Shown one piece after another: positions 10,327-23,271 of a DNA stretch of 64,000 nucleotides; position 1 is the first letter of the stretch; each line of letters starts with the position of its first letter. The position numbers and the translations under genes are program-made. The notes under the pieces are model-generated. The model worked only from the letters and a program-made list of their open reading frames with translations, did not search any database and was not told the DNA's origin. The stretch is taken from the NCBI GenBank assembly GCA_002812745.2, contig NCSJ02000116.1, positions 1 through 64,000 on the forward strand, read 5' to 3'. This stretch comes from Scytalidium lignicola (taxonomy: Eukaryota > Ascomycota > Leotiomycetes).

Positions 10327-12271
10327 GATAGACGTGGAGCAATCGGCATCTAATTATAATTTCTTCATCTCTTTTCTAACTGGGTTCTGGCTTAGAACAA
10401 CTTATATTCGTTTAATCTGTGTTTGATACACAGGGGGAGATCTTCATTGACCCTCCGTGATATATTATTCTTTCCTCTGTTATAACCGTATTTACCTCTT
10501 TTCGAAGAATTAGCTATCCCCTATTTATGATACCATACGTATAGCTCTTTACAAACTATCCGTAGTGATGGTTTCAATCCGCGTAAATATCTTGCGTGTG
10601 AAAATATTTTGTTGGAAATGTATTATTTTGGATTATATAAGAAAGTTACGTAGGCTACGAGATCTTAAAGCGATGTAATAGTAGACATAAAACATAGTGT
10701 CAGAAAATGTGTAATTGAAGAGAAATATTCAGTATTAGCATGGTAAATCACACCAGAAATGTCTGAAATGCATAGGTTGTTGTAGAGCATTTCCTTAGAA
10801 GGTAGTATTTGATGTACAGTGAATCGTTGGCACCTGAGGGGAGGGACCGAGTCAAATTCAAGAGCAAGAGAAGAACTAACTATACGCTACGTCCTATATA
10901 TTGACTACGAAGCTATATTAACATAAAAAGGAAATTATTACAGTGCGTTAATCTCAAACGATATGCTGTGTTCTAGGCCTTTTTTTAGTACAGAACGCGC
11001 AATGCCAAGGAGGTCCTTGTGGAATTTGCGGTACTTGGCAGGATTTTCTGAGAGACTTTCTGGCCGCCTTACAAAGCTCGCATAGCATCCGGATGACAAA
11101 CCAGCGAATACGAGTATACAATTGTGTATTAACTTCTAAATGAGGAAGGAGTAATAAGCAGGTGACTGTCCTCACGCAGTTAACAAAGCTTTCTGTTAAA
11201 GAAGAGGCAGGTCTCGCAATGGGTCATTTATAAGATTAGAAATGGTTGAACTAACTGTAGATGTATCCCAACAACACGAGCTATTCTTTAGCAGAGCGAA
11301 AGGGGGCTTGGCAGATCCACTACCTGCTTGGGTAGCGTGGGTGCGTATGTATAACTATAGTCATCAAGGACCGAATTAGATGAGAGGGGCAAATCACACA
11401 ATTTTCCACTAGATGCTCCGACTCTGCCTTATCGTCTTGTGTTTTCAATTTTTCCTCTGCAAAGTCGCCTTGGAGTTAAGATGGCGTAGATGGTTATTTC
11501 CGGAGATATCACAGGGAAGAGTTTAACTCCACGGCATTGCCGTTTCGAACTTTCGAAGGTCGTACGTACACTAGATTGACTCATTGGTATCGATTTTATC
11601 ACCGAAAATTCAAGAAAGCCGAAGAGCCAAGCAAATCAAATCTCCACGCCCGGGATTGACACGAGGGTTTGTAATAACTTTTCTCTAACAACTATAGTGC
11701 TGAGGACAAGAAGGCTGCAATCCACTGTAAATGTTCATGGAAATACAGCTCAATATCATATCCCGCCGTTGTTTTAAGAGCTTTTGATTATCAATCCGGG
11801 AGTGGCAGAGGTTGGATTATTCAGCAGGACGCTACTGAAGGGGAAATTCTCGAAAGCCCGCAGCTGCGGCATTCCCGAAAGGGTAACGGAGTTTCCAGAA
11901 ACGGTTAGCTGTTCTGCATTCCAAGCCCTAAATTAATAAGCGGCCCGCTGCTATGACGCCATCCCTTGCTTGTGCCGCAGTTGGCCAACCAATCAGCAGG
12001 CCGGATTGTGGCTGTGGGCGATAAGAGGGTTCGTCCGTTATCGTCCCAAATAAAAAAATAAAATAAAATAAATAAATATTTCAACAAAGGTAGGTGAAAA
12101 AGAGGAATCCACGAGCTTCCATGCGTCGATCCCGACATTCCTCTCCTCTCACTTTTCCTTCACCGCTTCACCACTCTCCCTCCCAACAAATATCCCCTTA
12201 ACGCACGACAAGCAACAGTCTCTCCACCCAGTGCGCGTACGGAATTTTCTTCTTTCGCCGTCGTTTTCACC
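10327..12271. other. Intergenic region upstream of the ABC transporter
   Basis: No gene supported. The last 130 bp before the transporter start (12138-12270) are strongly pyrimidine-rich (CT/CCTCTC tracts), a usual feature of fungal core promoters, and an A-rich run (AAATAAAAAAATAAAATAAA) lies at about 12048-12075. A minus-strand open frame at 10954-11175 has no recognisable content. Confidence 0.45.
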
Positions 12272-15200
12272 ATGTTCTACACCTCATCCCACCAAATCTT
12301 CAACGAGGCAGATCGAGGAGGGCGCGAGGTGCCTCTCCACAACGCACCTCACGTCGATGACCAACAAGGAGAGCCCCCTGACCCAAACCTCTCCGACGCA
12401 GAAAATAGTCCAGAAACTCGAGATGGCACCTGGGGCGAGCGTGATCTCGGTGGTGGGACGGTCAATCAACGCATGGCCATGGAAGACTACGAAGAAATGC
12501 GTCGCGAACTTACACATCTGTCGAAGACCTACTCGAGACAAACACATCGCAGTTCTATCCATGGAGGCACGTCTGCTCTGAAAAAGATCGCTTCACGCGC
12601 TAGTAGAAGAAGGCCGTCTACGACAGATGGGGACTTGGAAGCTCAACGTGATGAAGAGAAGATGGGGGAGGAGGAGGAGGAAGAGGAGGGGTTTGAATTG
12701 GGGGAATTTCTCAAGGAAGGCCACTTCGGCAAGAGAAAAGGGGATCACTCAGCCAAGAAAGTTGGGGTGGTGTTCAAGCATCTCACAGTCGAGGGCGCTG
12801 GTGCGACTGCTACCTTTGTGAAAACTCTGCCTTCCGCAGTTGTAGGCACCTTTGGCCCGGACCTTTACAGACTCTTATGTCGCTTCATTCCTTCCCTTCC
12901 GGTGCCTGGTTCCAACAAGGCGAGACGCACCCTCATAAATGACTTCACTGGGGTGGTCCGGGATGGGGAGATGCTTCTTGTCCTTGGAAGACCAGGAAGT
13001 GGTTGCAGTACATTCTTGAAAGCCGTGACCAACAAGAGGGAGGGCTTCAGTAACGTGACTGGAGATGTCCACTACGGTGGAATCAGCGCCAAAGAACAAG
13101 GCCGGAACTTCAGGGGTGAGGCTAACTACAATGAGGAAGATGATCAACATTTTCCTTCCTTGACAGTAGAGCAAGCCCTGAAGTTCTCGCTGCTAAACAA
13201 GACAAAGAAGCACGAGAAAGAGAGCATTCCAATCATCATTGGAGCCTTGCTCAAGATGTTCGGCATCAGCCACACCAGACACACGTTTGTTGGAGATGCC
13301 TTCATCAGGGGTGTTTCTGGAGGAGAGCGCAAGAGAGTGTCTATTGCTGAAACTCTAGCCACTAAATCCACAGTTGTGGCCTGGGACAACAGCACTAGAG
13401 GACTCGATGCCTCTACCGCGCTCGACTATGCAAATTCTCTTCGTATCATGACAGACATTGGCAATCGAACAACTCTGGTTACTTTGTATCAGGCAGGTGA
13501 AGGCATATATCAACTTATGGACAAAGTCCTCGTCATTGACGAAGGTCGAATGGTATACCAAGGCCCTGCAAAGGAAGCAAAGGCATACTTTGAAAGCCTT
13601 GGGTATTACTGTCCTGACCGACAAACCACCGCCGACTTCCTCACTGCTTGTACGGATCCAACCGAGCGGCGTTTCCGAAAGGATTTTAAAGGTCCAATTC
13701 CCAAAGGCCCCGTTGAGCTCGAGAAAGCGTTCCTTGAAAGCGAAGCTTACCAGTGCGTTCTCAAAGATGTGGGGAATTACGAGAGGATGCTCCAGGAGAC
13801 AGACCACGCAGACACTAGAGAATTCAAGCAGGTTGTGCACGAAGCTAAATCTAAGACCGTTCCAAAGCGTTCCTCATACACCGTGTCATTCATACGCCAG
13901 GTTCTTGCTTGCACAAGGCGCGAGTTTTGGCTCACAATGGGCGATCGAACCACATTGTACACCAAGTTTTTCATCATCATCTCCAACGCCTTGATTGTCG
14001 GGTCTTTGTTTCATGGCCAATCCTTGGACACCTCGGGCGCATTTTCAAGAGGCGGTGCAGTGTTCTTCTCCACCCTCTTCCTCGGCTGGCTTCAACTGGG
14101 CGAGCTGATGAAAGCTATATCCGGTCGAACCATCATCGCAAGGCATAAGGATTACGCATTCTACCGGCCCTCGGCTGTCGTCATCGCCAGAGTCTTGCAA
14201 GATTTCCCAATGGTATTTGCTATGGTCGTTCCTTTCGCAATCACAATGTTCTTTATTACAGGTCTGGATGTCACTGCAAGCAAGTTCTTCATCTACTTAT
14301 TATTCGTCTATTCTACCACTATATGTCTTACTGCTCTCTACCGTATGTTTGCCGCTCTTTCTCCTTCCATAGACGATGCTGTGCGGTTCTCTGGTCTTGC
14401 CCTCAATCTCTTGGTTATCTATACTGGATATGTGATTCCTAAGCCTCAGCTTCTCTCGAAATATATTTGGTTTGGCTGGCTCTACCACGTCAACCCGGTT
14501 GGGTATTCCTTTGAGGCTCTGCTATCAAACGAATTCACCGGCAGAACTATGCAATGTGCGGAAGCTCAACTGGTTCCCAATGGCCCAGGTTATACCGATC
14601 CAACGTATCAAGGATGTGCCTTACCTGGTGCAATCCTGGGAAGCCATCAAGTTGAAGGGTCGACTTATATTGGGACTTCATTTGAGTATACGCGGCATCA
14701 TTTGTGGAGGAACTTCGGTGTTGTGGTAGCCTTTGCTTTTCTTTACATTCTCATTACGGCCTTTGCATCTGAAATCTTCAGCTTCACATCTGGTGGTAGT
14801 GGAGCCATAGAATTCAAGAAGTCGAAGACGTCGAAGAAGACTATTCAGGCCGATGCCGCCCCTGTTGATGAGGAGAAACGTGGTAATTGCCAAACACAGC
14901 CTTTCTCCACTGTATCCAGCGATACTGTAATGGCAGCGGATTCAGAAGAAGCATTGAAAAACATTTCAGGCTCTGAGAGTGTTTTTACTTGGTCAGATAT
15001 TGAATACACCGTTCCATATCTTGGTGGAGAAAAGAAGCTCCTGAATAAAGTCAGCGGTTATGCCAAACCCGGAGTGATGGTTGCATTGATGGGAGCTTCG
15101 GGTGCCGGAAAAACCACGCTCTTGAACACATTAGCTCAGAGGCAGAAGGTCGGTGTCATTAAAGGAAATATGTTGGTAGATGGCCGACCCTTGGGAATCG

Positions 15201-17039
15201 AGTTCCAAAGAGGTACTGGCTTCTGTGAACAGATGGACTTGCATGATGGAACTGCGACAATTCGGGAGGCATTGGAGTTCTCAGCTATATTGCGACAGGA
15301 ACGTGATGTTCCAAGATCAGAAAAGCTTGCCTACGTTGATACAATCATTGATCTTCTCGAACTCGGCGACATTCAAGATGCCTTGGTTCGCTCTCTTGGC
15401 GTTGAGCAACGCAAACGGGTCACCATCGGCGTTGAATTGGCCGCGAAACCAAACTTGCTCTTGTTCCTTGACGAGCCAACATCCGGGCTTGACTCTCAAT
15501 CTGCATACAGTATTGTCCGATTCTTGAAGAAATTATCAAAGGCGGGACAAGCTATCGTCTGCACCATCCATCAGCCTTCTTCGATCCTCATTCAGCAATT
15601 CGATATGATCCTAGCTCTCAACCCCGGTGGCAACACGTTTTATTTCGGCCCTGTTGGTGAAAATGGCTCTGCTGTTGTCAAGTACTTTGGAAACCGAGGA
15701 GTGCAATGTCCCTCGCATAAGAACGTGGCTGAATTTATCTTGGAAACCGCAGCGAAGCCTACAAAAGGGCCTGATGGGAAGCGAATTAACTGGAACGAAG
15801 AATGGGTTAACTCAGAGGAAGGAAGGGCTGTTAAAGAAGAAATCAAACGTATCAATGCTGAACGTTCTAAAATACCGCCTCCAGATCTCACTGTTCAGCA
15901 TGACTTTGCTTCTCCGGTCTGGCTTCAGACGACCATGCTCACTAAGCGTCTCTTCGCCAATTACTGGCGAGACCCATCATATCTCTACGGTAAAATATTC
16001 GTCTCCGCCGTTATTGGTATCTTCAATGGCTTCACTTTCTGGCAACTCGGAAACAGCGTGGCCGACATGCAAGACCGAATGTTCACAAGCTTTCTCATCA
16101 TCGTGATCCCGCCTACCATCGTCAACGCTGTTGTACCCAAGTTCTACCAAAATCGCTCGCTTTGGGAGACGCGAGAACTTCCAAGTCGGATCTACGGCTG
16201 GGTGGCATTTTGTACGGCAAATATTGTTGCTGAGATTCCGATGGCTATTCTTAGTGGCGTGATATACTTCGTGCTGTGGTATTTTGCTACCGGGTTACCA
16301 ACTGATTCGTCTACATCCGGCTATGTATTTTTGATGACTATGCTCTTCTTCTTGTTCCAAGCTAGCTGGGGTCAATGGATTTGTGCCTTTGCGCCGTCAT
16401 TCACGGTTATCTCGAATGTAAGTGACACTAGCTGTTATTCTCTCCTCCGCCGTCTATCCATAGAAGAAAATATTAAACGAAAACTAACACCACTCACAGG
16501 TCCTGCCATTCTTTTTCGTGATGTTCTCTCTCTTTAACGGTGTTGTCCGTCCTTACGCCCAAATGTCCGTATTCTGGCATTACTGGCTCTACTACCTAAT
16601 CCCAAGCACCTATTGGATCGGTGGTGTCCTCTCTGCAACCCTATCCCACGCTCAAGTTCAATGCGCTCCTCAGGAAGCAGCTTATTTCAACCCTCCCCTG
16701 GGCCAAACATGTCAGCAGTACGCTTCCAACTTTGTCTTTCAAGTAGGTGGATACCTAACCAACCCATCCGCCACTGCCAACTGCGGATACTGCCAATACT
16801 CCAGTGGTGTTGAGTATATGCGACAATTGAACGTGAAACCAGATGATAAGTGGCCGTACTTTGCCATCTTTCTTGCTTTCTGTATTAGTAATTGGGCTCT
16901 GGTTTATTTTTTTATCTACACGGTTCGTATCAGGGGATGGACTTTTGGCTTCGCTACCATCTTCAAGACAATTGGAAATATTGGGGATAGAGTGAGGGCT
17001 TCTTTTCTTAGTAAGAAGAAGGTGAAGGCTAGTGAATAA
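12272..17039 (+). CDS. PDR-type (ABC-G) multidrug/efflux transporter, full size
   Basis: Two exons (12272-16417, 16500-17039; intron 82 bp with GTAAGT...CACAG) give 1561 residues, the usual size for a fungal pleiotropic-drug-resistance transporter with (NBD-TMD)x2 order. NBD1 has Walker A GRPGSGCST (about 237-245) and signature VSGGERKRVS (about 348), with the PDR-typical altered Walker B WDNSTRGLD. NBD2 has Walker A GASGAGKTT (about 940), signature variant GVEQRKRVT and Walker B FLDEPTSGLD, with the switch His in TIHQPS. These NBD asymmetries are normal for the family. The acidic N-terminal region (EEEEEEE near 130) and the KVGVVFKHLTVEG motif suit the plasma-membrane branch containing fungicide exporters. 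Substrate unknown. The conserved VLPFFFVMFSLFNGVVRPY segment starts exon 2, confirming the splice. Confidence 0.95.
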
Positions 17040-18099
17040 TTCCGATTTATAATAGCGCGAATTTAGTTAGCCTATGGAGTTTGGGTGGAATAGCGTAGGA
17101 TCTTATTCAGAGAGATTAACAATGCCTATGATGGGCTATAAAAGAGAAATATTGCTCGTAGGAGAGCATTGTCTTCTACAAGATGAATATCAGTAGATAT
17201 CATCTTTTGAATACTTTATCTACGGCCCAGAACAATAGCCGAGTCAGCTAGATGTTGAAGACAGATACATTCTTTTGTATATATCTCTTTACACCGAAAC
17301 TTTAATAAAATAGATTTCTCAATACTATTGCTTTTGAATAGAGGAATTAGGCTGAGAAGTGTGAGGAAACATTTTAATCTGTGACCTTAGTGAAGAACTC
17401 TAGAGTATAGCTGTTTTAGACATGCTCTGGCGTCTTGATCAAAAGATCGGTCAAGGCACTACAAGAGTAACTGTTAGCTCATTGCAAATTAAATCCAAGA
17501 CTATTATTTCTATTAATTCGTATTATAAATACCATAACTATAGAACTTATTCATGGATATATGATTTTGGTCTTGTTGCCACAATCATATCTTTTCCATT
17601 TCACCACAATGTCTATAGAGTTGCGCTACACACAACTCTACTGCATCTGTTTCTGTATGGGAAAACTTACCCAGGAGGCCAATTTGACTAAACTTTAGTT
17701 TCAGAGCTACATTTCCATTGCTATGAGCCTTTGAGGGAAAATACAGGAGCTGACCTTTCTGGTTAATATTCATCTCCGGAGACTGAATCTATGTATAAGC
17801 GGCGAACTTGTGTCTATCTAATTGCGTCTGGCCAGCTTTCAGTTGAATCGGAATGATGATTACCCGACGGGCAATAATCTTGAACGAAGAGACTTGGAAT
17901 GCTTTCATCCAGTCATTAAAGCCATGTGTCTGGAAGTGGCTTCAAAAGTTGTTATCTCACCTCGGCTTAACAGTAACCCCGCTCAAGCAGATACAAGTAA
18001 ACCCACCGATAAATTAATTTAATTTGAGTAATTAGCTCTGAACTGATAGCTATGTAGAGTTTAACTATAGACTATACAGATTTCATCCAACTGCTCCGA
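17040..18099. other. Intergenic region
   Basis: Between ABC transporter and epoxide hydrolase-like gene. AT-rich, several small open frames (17422-17691, 17822-18022) without domain content. No feature supported. Confidence 0.45.
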
Positions 18100-19209
18100 G
18101 TGGAAATGAGTTCACAATATCGCAAATCTGCAACCCTCTCTTCCTCAAATAATAGCTATAGCTACATCTTCATCCCCCGGTCCCAGTCTCATCGTGCGAT
18201 CCTCCTATTTCTTCACGGATTTCCATCCACTTCGCATGACTGGCACAATCAAATAACCTACTTCTCCAACAACGGTTACGGAGTCCTCGCTCCAGACCTT
18301 CTGGGCTATGGCGGCTCATCGAAACCTAATAATCCAGCTGCTTATATCGGCCGAAAGATGGCCTCTGATATCATTGGCATACTAGATCATGAGAACATTA
18401 CTGAGCAGGTTATAGGTATATCGCATGATTGGGGTACTTATTTGCTAAGCCAATTGGCGGTGTATTATGGGAGCAGATTTAGGAAATACGTGTTTATTAG
18501 TTCTCCGTACTCGCCACCTGGGAGAGAGGTGAATGTTCCAGCAATTAATCAACAGATGAAAAGCTTGCTTGGGTATGAGACCATGGGATATTGGTTATTT
18601 TTCGCTGAGGAGGGTTCTGACGAGATCTGTGCTAAGAATGTCAGTTGCGTCCTTTCACCTTCATATCCTTCCTTAGATACACTAGGGTAAAGTCTCTCTG
18701 AAAACCGTTGTACGGAGATGTCAAGCTAATAATTGAATGATGCATAGTGGGAGTCGTTGTTTGATCTCTGCTATACCAGTGATCCTCAACTCTGGGCAGA
18801 ACATCTAGGCCCCGTCGGTGCTTTGAAGAAATTCATCGAATCAGGTTCTAGAGCCCCTCTAGCCTCCTGGGTTACACCCAAGGATAAAGCTCTACATCAC
18901 AGTCTCTTTAACGGAAACTATAAATCCGCCATGATGTGGTATAAACGTGCCATAGAGAATCTCGGTGTTGAGGAAGAGCAGAAATTGAATCTAAGAAAGA
19001 AATTAGAAAAACCAACACTAATGGTTACTGGGAGAAAAGATGCGGTTGCTTTGTCAATAGTGGCGAGGCAGGTTATGGAACAGATGACGGAGGAGAGAAA
19101 TTTGAGGCTTATAACGTTGGATTCCGGGCATTGGATTCAGTTGGATAAGGCGGCAGAGTTGAATCAGGAGCTGGAGAGCTTCTTCAGTGGAGAGACTGCG
19201 AAATTGTGA
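18100..19209 (+). CDS. Epoxide hydrolase-like alpha/beta hydrolase
   Basis: Two exons (18100-18639, 18748-19209) give 333 residues. The intron (108 bp) has a weaker GTCAGT donor, a CTAAT branch and ends GCATAG; joining gives CAKN-WESLFDLCY in frame. The protein shows the HGFP oxyanion-hole motif (39-42), nucleophile elbow S-H-D-W-G with Asp110 as expected for epoxide hydrolases/dehalogenases rather than Ser, a lid segment with W-Y (about 221-222), and the catalytic His in DSGHW (His308). Reaction predicted: hydrolysis of an epoxide to a diol through an aspartyl ester. No signal peptide, so cytosolic. Haloalkane dehalogenase-like activity is an alternative. Confidence 0.88.
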
Positions 19210-20378
19210 GCGTTAAGGAAATGAGAGTCTAGAAGTGCAGAAGACTCGTGCCTTTATTTGTAACGATTTAAGATCTGTCTGAGAAGCATCTCTTTGGTGT
19301 GCTACTTCCATTCCCCATACATATGGGTAAACTGTAAAGTAGAACCCATACAGTTTTCAATTGTAACGAGTAAGGCTATTTATTGCTTATAAATTGTGAT
19401 GTATATTATCAAGAGCCTTTACCGCTCTATGAATCTACGGTTGATTTTAATTATTCCGAATTTCACTGTGTTTCAACAGATCCTGTAATAACTATACCTT
19501 CTTTCATTAAAAATGGAAATAAAGAGTCCTACAAAGGGGGTAGTGTGGCGCAGCATGTAGTCAGTTATAAGTCTGACTTATCGTATGGGAAGAAACTCTA
19601 TGTAACGTGGGTACCAGGATCCAGTCTCACGTAAATATTGCAGAACCCTTTTTTTACACTTCCTCGTCGTAAGAAGCATTCCTCATTATAATTACACCAA
19701 TCTTAATTTACAATATATACCTAGATGGATGACTTCTTACAGGGTGGAATATTGATAAGGATGCATGCATCTAATTTAATTTACTGTGCCGTACTGGCAT
19801 GTTCACCGTGATGACTCGAACTTCGGCCACGAGTCAGCTCCGACAAAGGGCTTTGTCACAGCAACTCTATGTTACATGTACGAGAACTAGTTCAACATCG
19901 TAAAAGCTTACCTTTGGAGTTATTATCACAGCTCCCCGGATCCAAAGGGATTGTGGGGCAATAGACATCGTGGTGGTACATCCCAAGAAATGGACCTTGT
20001 TGGACGAACCTAGATCCATTAAGCTCTTTATCCTGCTACGCCTGCTTCGTCCAATATTTAATGGGATAAGATCTGAGAATCGGATCGGCATTTGTGCATG
20101 GGATTGCAGGGCCACCCAATTCAAAAAGCGAACCAGCCAATAGCCATCGCCATAACATCCACAACCTGCAGGCTTTGTACGTGGCTTTTGACATAAAGCG
20201 ATTCCAGAAAGGATGTAGAGAAATGACGTTGACCTAAGCTTTGTTGACTCATCCCCGAAGTAAGATTAGAAGTCGCGAAAGTCATTAATACGGCTGAGGT
20301 CTCCCTTTCAACCGCAATTATTCAACATGAGAACGTGAAAATTACCCTCATTAATACAATTCTTACCCAAAAGACAAA
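19210..20378. other. Intergenic region
   Basis: No gene supported; open frames at 19383-19634 (+) and 19867-20124 (-) lack recognisable domains. Confidence 0.45.
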
Positions 20379-21419
20379 ATGTTACGTCTTATAAAGTACC
20401 TCTCTACAATATTCTCCATTGTGACTATCGCATTGTCATTATCCGACATTGATCAGGACCAACTCGACAAGAGGTGGGAAATCACAACTCCTTTGCTTCT
20501 CAAGATAGATGTAATACATCAATTCCCTCAACCCACCTGGATTGAAAACCTCGCGGTGCGGTCCAATTCTGGAGGTGACATACTCTGTACGGTCCTCACG
20601 GCATCAGCCTTGTACCTCATCAAGCCCTCAACTGGTGAAGCCACTCTCCTTCACTCATTCCCTGTTACAGCCGTTCTGGGAATCACACAACTTGAACATG
20701 ACATTTTCTACGTATCTGGAGGAAACTTTTCTACCACAACTGGGGCGAATACACCAGGGAGCTATATAGTCTTCAGGGTTGATATTCGTGGATATGATAG
20801 GCATGGTGTCGCTGGGATTCAAGTCACTGAAGTGGTTAATATCGCTCAATCTATTCTCTTCAATGGCATGACAAGACTCTCTTCATTATCAAAGACTCTC
20901 CTGGTAGCCGATTCTATGAAAGGCTATGTCTGGGAGATAGATGCGGAAACTGGAGCCTACACCTATATCTCTCTACCCGAAATGCTTCCTCCATCCGGTC
21001 AAGAAAACGGTGTCGGAATAAACGGGGTCAGGACTAAGAATGGATATCTCTACTGGACAAATACAGCTTCTGGAACCTTACACCGTGTCGCGATTGATCC
21101 CATCTTCGGAAAAGTCATTGGACCGGTTGAGGAACTAGCTACTGGGATCGTTCCTGATGATTTTGTCATCGGCGATCATGGATATATCTGGATCTGCCAG
21201 AATTTCTTAAATACATTGAGCGTTTTGCTTCCTAATGGTACGGTGGTGGATGTTGCTGGTTCACCAGATTCTCTCTTAGTTGCTGGACCTACATCTTGTG
21301 GGTTCGGCTGGGATGACAAGCTATATTGTAGTACCACAGGAGGCTTGAAAAGTGCTGTAAATGGAACAAAAATAGGCGGAGAGATTTTTGAAATTGATAC
21401 TAAGGGGTTCAAGTTATAG
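20379..21419 (+). CDS. Secreted six-bladed beta-propeller protein, SMP-30/gluconolactonase-like
   Basis: Single exon, 346 residues. It begins with a hydrophobic signal peptide (about 1-20) followed by a short pro-like stretch ending in Lys-Arg (residues 31-32), a possible Kex2 site. The rest alternates short beta-strand blocks typical of SMP-30/TolB-like propellers, for example LLVADSMKGYVWEIDAETG and NGYLYWTNTASGTLHRVAID, with the N-G-V/I-N-G and Y-W-T-N motifs seen in this group of fungal secreted proteins. Several N-glycosylation sequons (NFS, NGT) fit secretion. Catalytic activity is not established for the fungal members; lactone hydrolysis is only a family-level guess. It is followed by and convergent with the FAD monooxygenase. 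Confidence 0.8.
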   Translation: MLRLIKYLSTIFSIVTIALSLSDIDQDQLDKRWEITTPLLLKIDVIHQFPQPTWIENLAVRSNSGGDILCTVLTASALYLIKPSTGEATLLHSFPVTAVLGITQLEHDIFYVSGGNFSTTTGANTPGSYIVFRVDIRGYDRHGVAGIQVTEVVNIAQSILFNGMTRLSSLSKTLLVADSMKGYVWEIDAETGAYTYISLPEMLPPSGQENGVGINGVRTKNGYLYWTNTASGTLHRVAIDPIFGKVIGPVEELATGIVPDDFVIGDHGYIWICQNFLNTLSVLLPNGTVVDVAGSPDSLLVAGPTSCGFGWDDKLYCSTTGGLKSAVNGTKIGGEIFEIDTKGFKL

Positions 21420-21858
21420 CGTTTGTTGAATTATCCATAGCTTCAACTATCTTAGCATTTTACTACTGCCATATATAAGTTACACCACACAATTCTTAAA
21501 AGATCATTTTTACTCTCTGAATGAAGTAATAAAAACCTTTAACATGTTCTTTTGAGTAAAAACAAGTTTAAGTATGTAAACTAACATTACTCAACATTGA
21601 CATGATAATATTCACATTTACTAAAGTTAATAAGCTTTTAGACAAAATTTTCTATCCCCATTGAGTCATAAAAAGAGACTAGAAAATATGAGTAAGAGAA
21701 TGTAGTATAAAACATGTTTTGGGTTACGAGCTTTGCCGCGCTTTTAAGTCTATCCTTAAATCTTTTATACTACGGTGGTATACCTAGTTAGAAGTTAATC
21801 AATCAATTATATGCTAGTTATCGGTTTCTAGGTATCAAACCTTACTAATGTTGGCAAA
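21420..21858. other. AT-rich convergent intergenic spacer with hairpin
   Basis: Spacer between two convergent genes, containing the inverted repeat at 21702-21773. No gene. Confidence 0.5.
21702..21773. repeat. Inverted repeat with 11-bp perfect arms
   Basis: GTAGTATAAAA (21702-21712) and TTTTATACTAC (21763-21773) form a perfect 11-bp stem around a 50-nt loop in the spacer between convergent genes. It could act as a 3'-end structure or be the end of a small repeat. Confidence 0.5.
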
Positions 21859-23271
21859 CTAAATTTCTGGTCGTAGTGAAATCCTGTATCTCACAACCTC
21901 TGGATCTTCATACTCCTCCATCCATCTAGGATCCATAGTAATCTCCCACTGTTTCATACGACTCTGTAATTGTGCCTCTTTATCCTCTAATGACTTGAAA
22001 AACGCTTCATCTGCTTCCTTCTTCTCCAGGATTGCAGTGTCTATCCATTTTCCCATTCCATGCTGCTTTGCAACCTCGTCAATTTTCCAAATCCCATATA
22101 TATCCTCGCTATAGCCACCAAGTTGGATAATTCTCTTGTTCTCAATAGAGAATCCATTTGTAAACGTAAGCCATTTAGTTCGCCTGGCCTCGGCGCAGAT
22201 ATCGAGGATTGTTTCTGGAGCTTTTCCATTTACAACTGCGCCTAAGGCACGTCCTAAGGGACCTGCATCCAACAGTCCAGTTGTCAGACCTAACCCACCA
22301 ATAGGGTTATTACTCTGTTATCAACTTATCAGTTCCAGAATCTCACGTTTATAGAATTGGGATAAGAATCTCACGTGTGCAGCATCACCAGCAAGAATAC
22401 AGCGCCCTTTTCTAAATTTCGAAGCGCATCGTTGATGCGGTTTGTAGCGATTGAGCTCCACAAGTTCATATCCATCTCCAGGCCATCCGGGAAATATGTG
22501 CCGATAATGCTCATCAAGTTCAGCTCGGATTTGTTCATTGGTCATCCCAGGTTTACAACCAAATGCACATCTCCAAAGGCCGGTCTTGTCGAGGATCGTG
22601 ATCACCGCCCAGTGCACGGGATGGCATACCATATTTGCAGTGGTAAATCCATGCTTCGGGAAGTCATACCTCACATTTGATGCTACGAACTCTTCTTTTG
22701 GCCACGTAAATCCATCGAAAGAGATTCCTAGGAGCTTGCGCGTCGTACTCCCTGCTCCATCACTTCCAACCAACCAGTCGCAAGTATACGCAGTGATCTC
22801 CTCAGTTAGTGGATTTCTGCAGGTAATACGGACCTGGGAATCATCCTGTTCTAATGTCTCAAGTCTCTGACTGAATCTGACCTCTGAACTGTATTTCGAA
22901 AGTAAATGCTTAAGCATGATTCCTGCAAGGACGGGCTGTGGACAGTTTATACCCGCTGGGAATATCTTCCCGCCCTCCATCTTCTCCACATATGCCAATC
23001 GCTTCTTATTTGGGCCATCACTAGTCCAAAATGTGAGGATATTATTGATAACCGACTCTTTCTTAACATCATCAAGAGTCCCAGTTTCCTCTAATTCTGC
23101 CATTGCACAGGGTTGGTAGGAGCCAGCTCTGGGAGATTGATCAATCTCCTCCCCTCTTTCGATTATTAGGACCTTGACGCCTAGACGCGCCATGTTGATC
23201 GCTGTGGTGAGGCCCACAGGGCCTGCACCGGCGACGACTACAGAATAATGATTTGCGCCAACAGAACCCAT
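21859..23271 (-). CDS. FAD-dependent monooxygenase, class A (aromatic hydroxylase-like)
   Basis: Two exons on the minus strand (23271-22375, 22314-21859; intron 60 bp, GTGAGA...AACAG) give 450 residues. Splicing joins GRCILAGDAAH to SNNPIGGLGL, restoring the FAD/ribityl-binding motif. Other motifs are the N-terminal dinucleotide fold GAGPVG (15-20) with ERG after strand two, and the DG motif GSDGAGSTTR (169-178). These identify the para-hydroxybenzoate hydroxylase-fold group, which inserts one oxygen atom into aromatic or polyketide substrates using NAD(P)H. It lacks the C-terminal thioredoxin-like domain of true phenol hydroxylases. No membrane segment. Neighbouring enzymes suggest small-molecule modification, but the substrate cannot be told. 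Confidence 0.9.

Noticed and set aside
10954..11175. 73-codon minus-strand frame with several Cys
   Set aside because: Cysteines are not in a known pattern, N-terminal hydrophobic run is broken by charged residues, and no homologous family was recognised.
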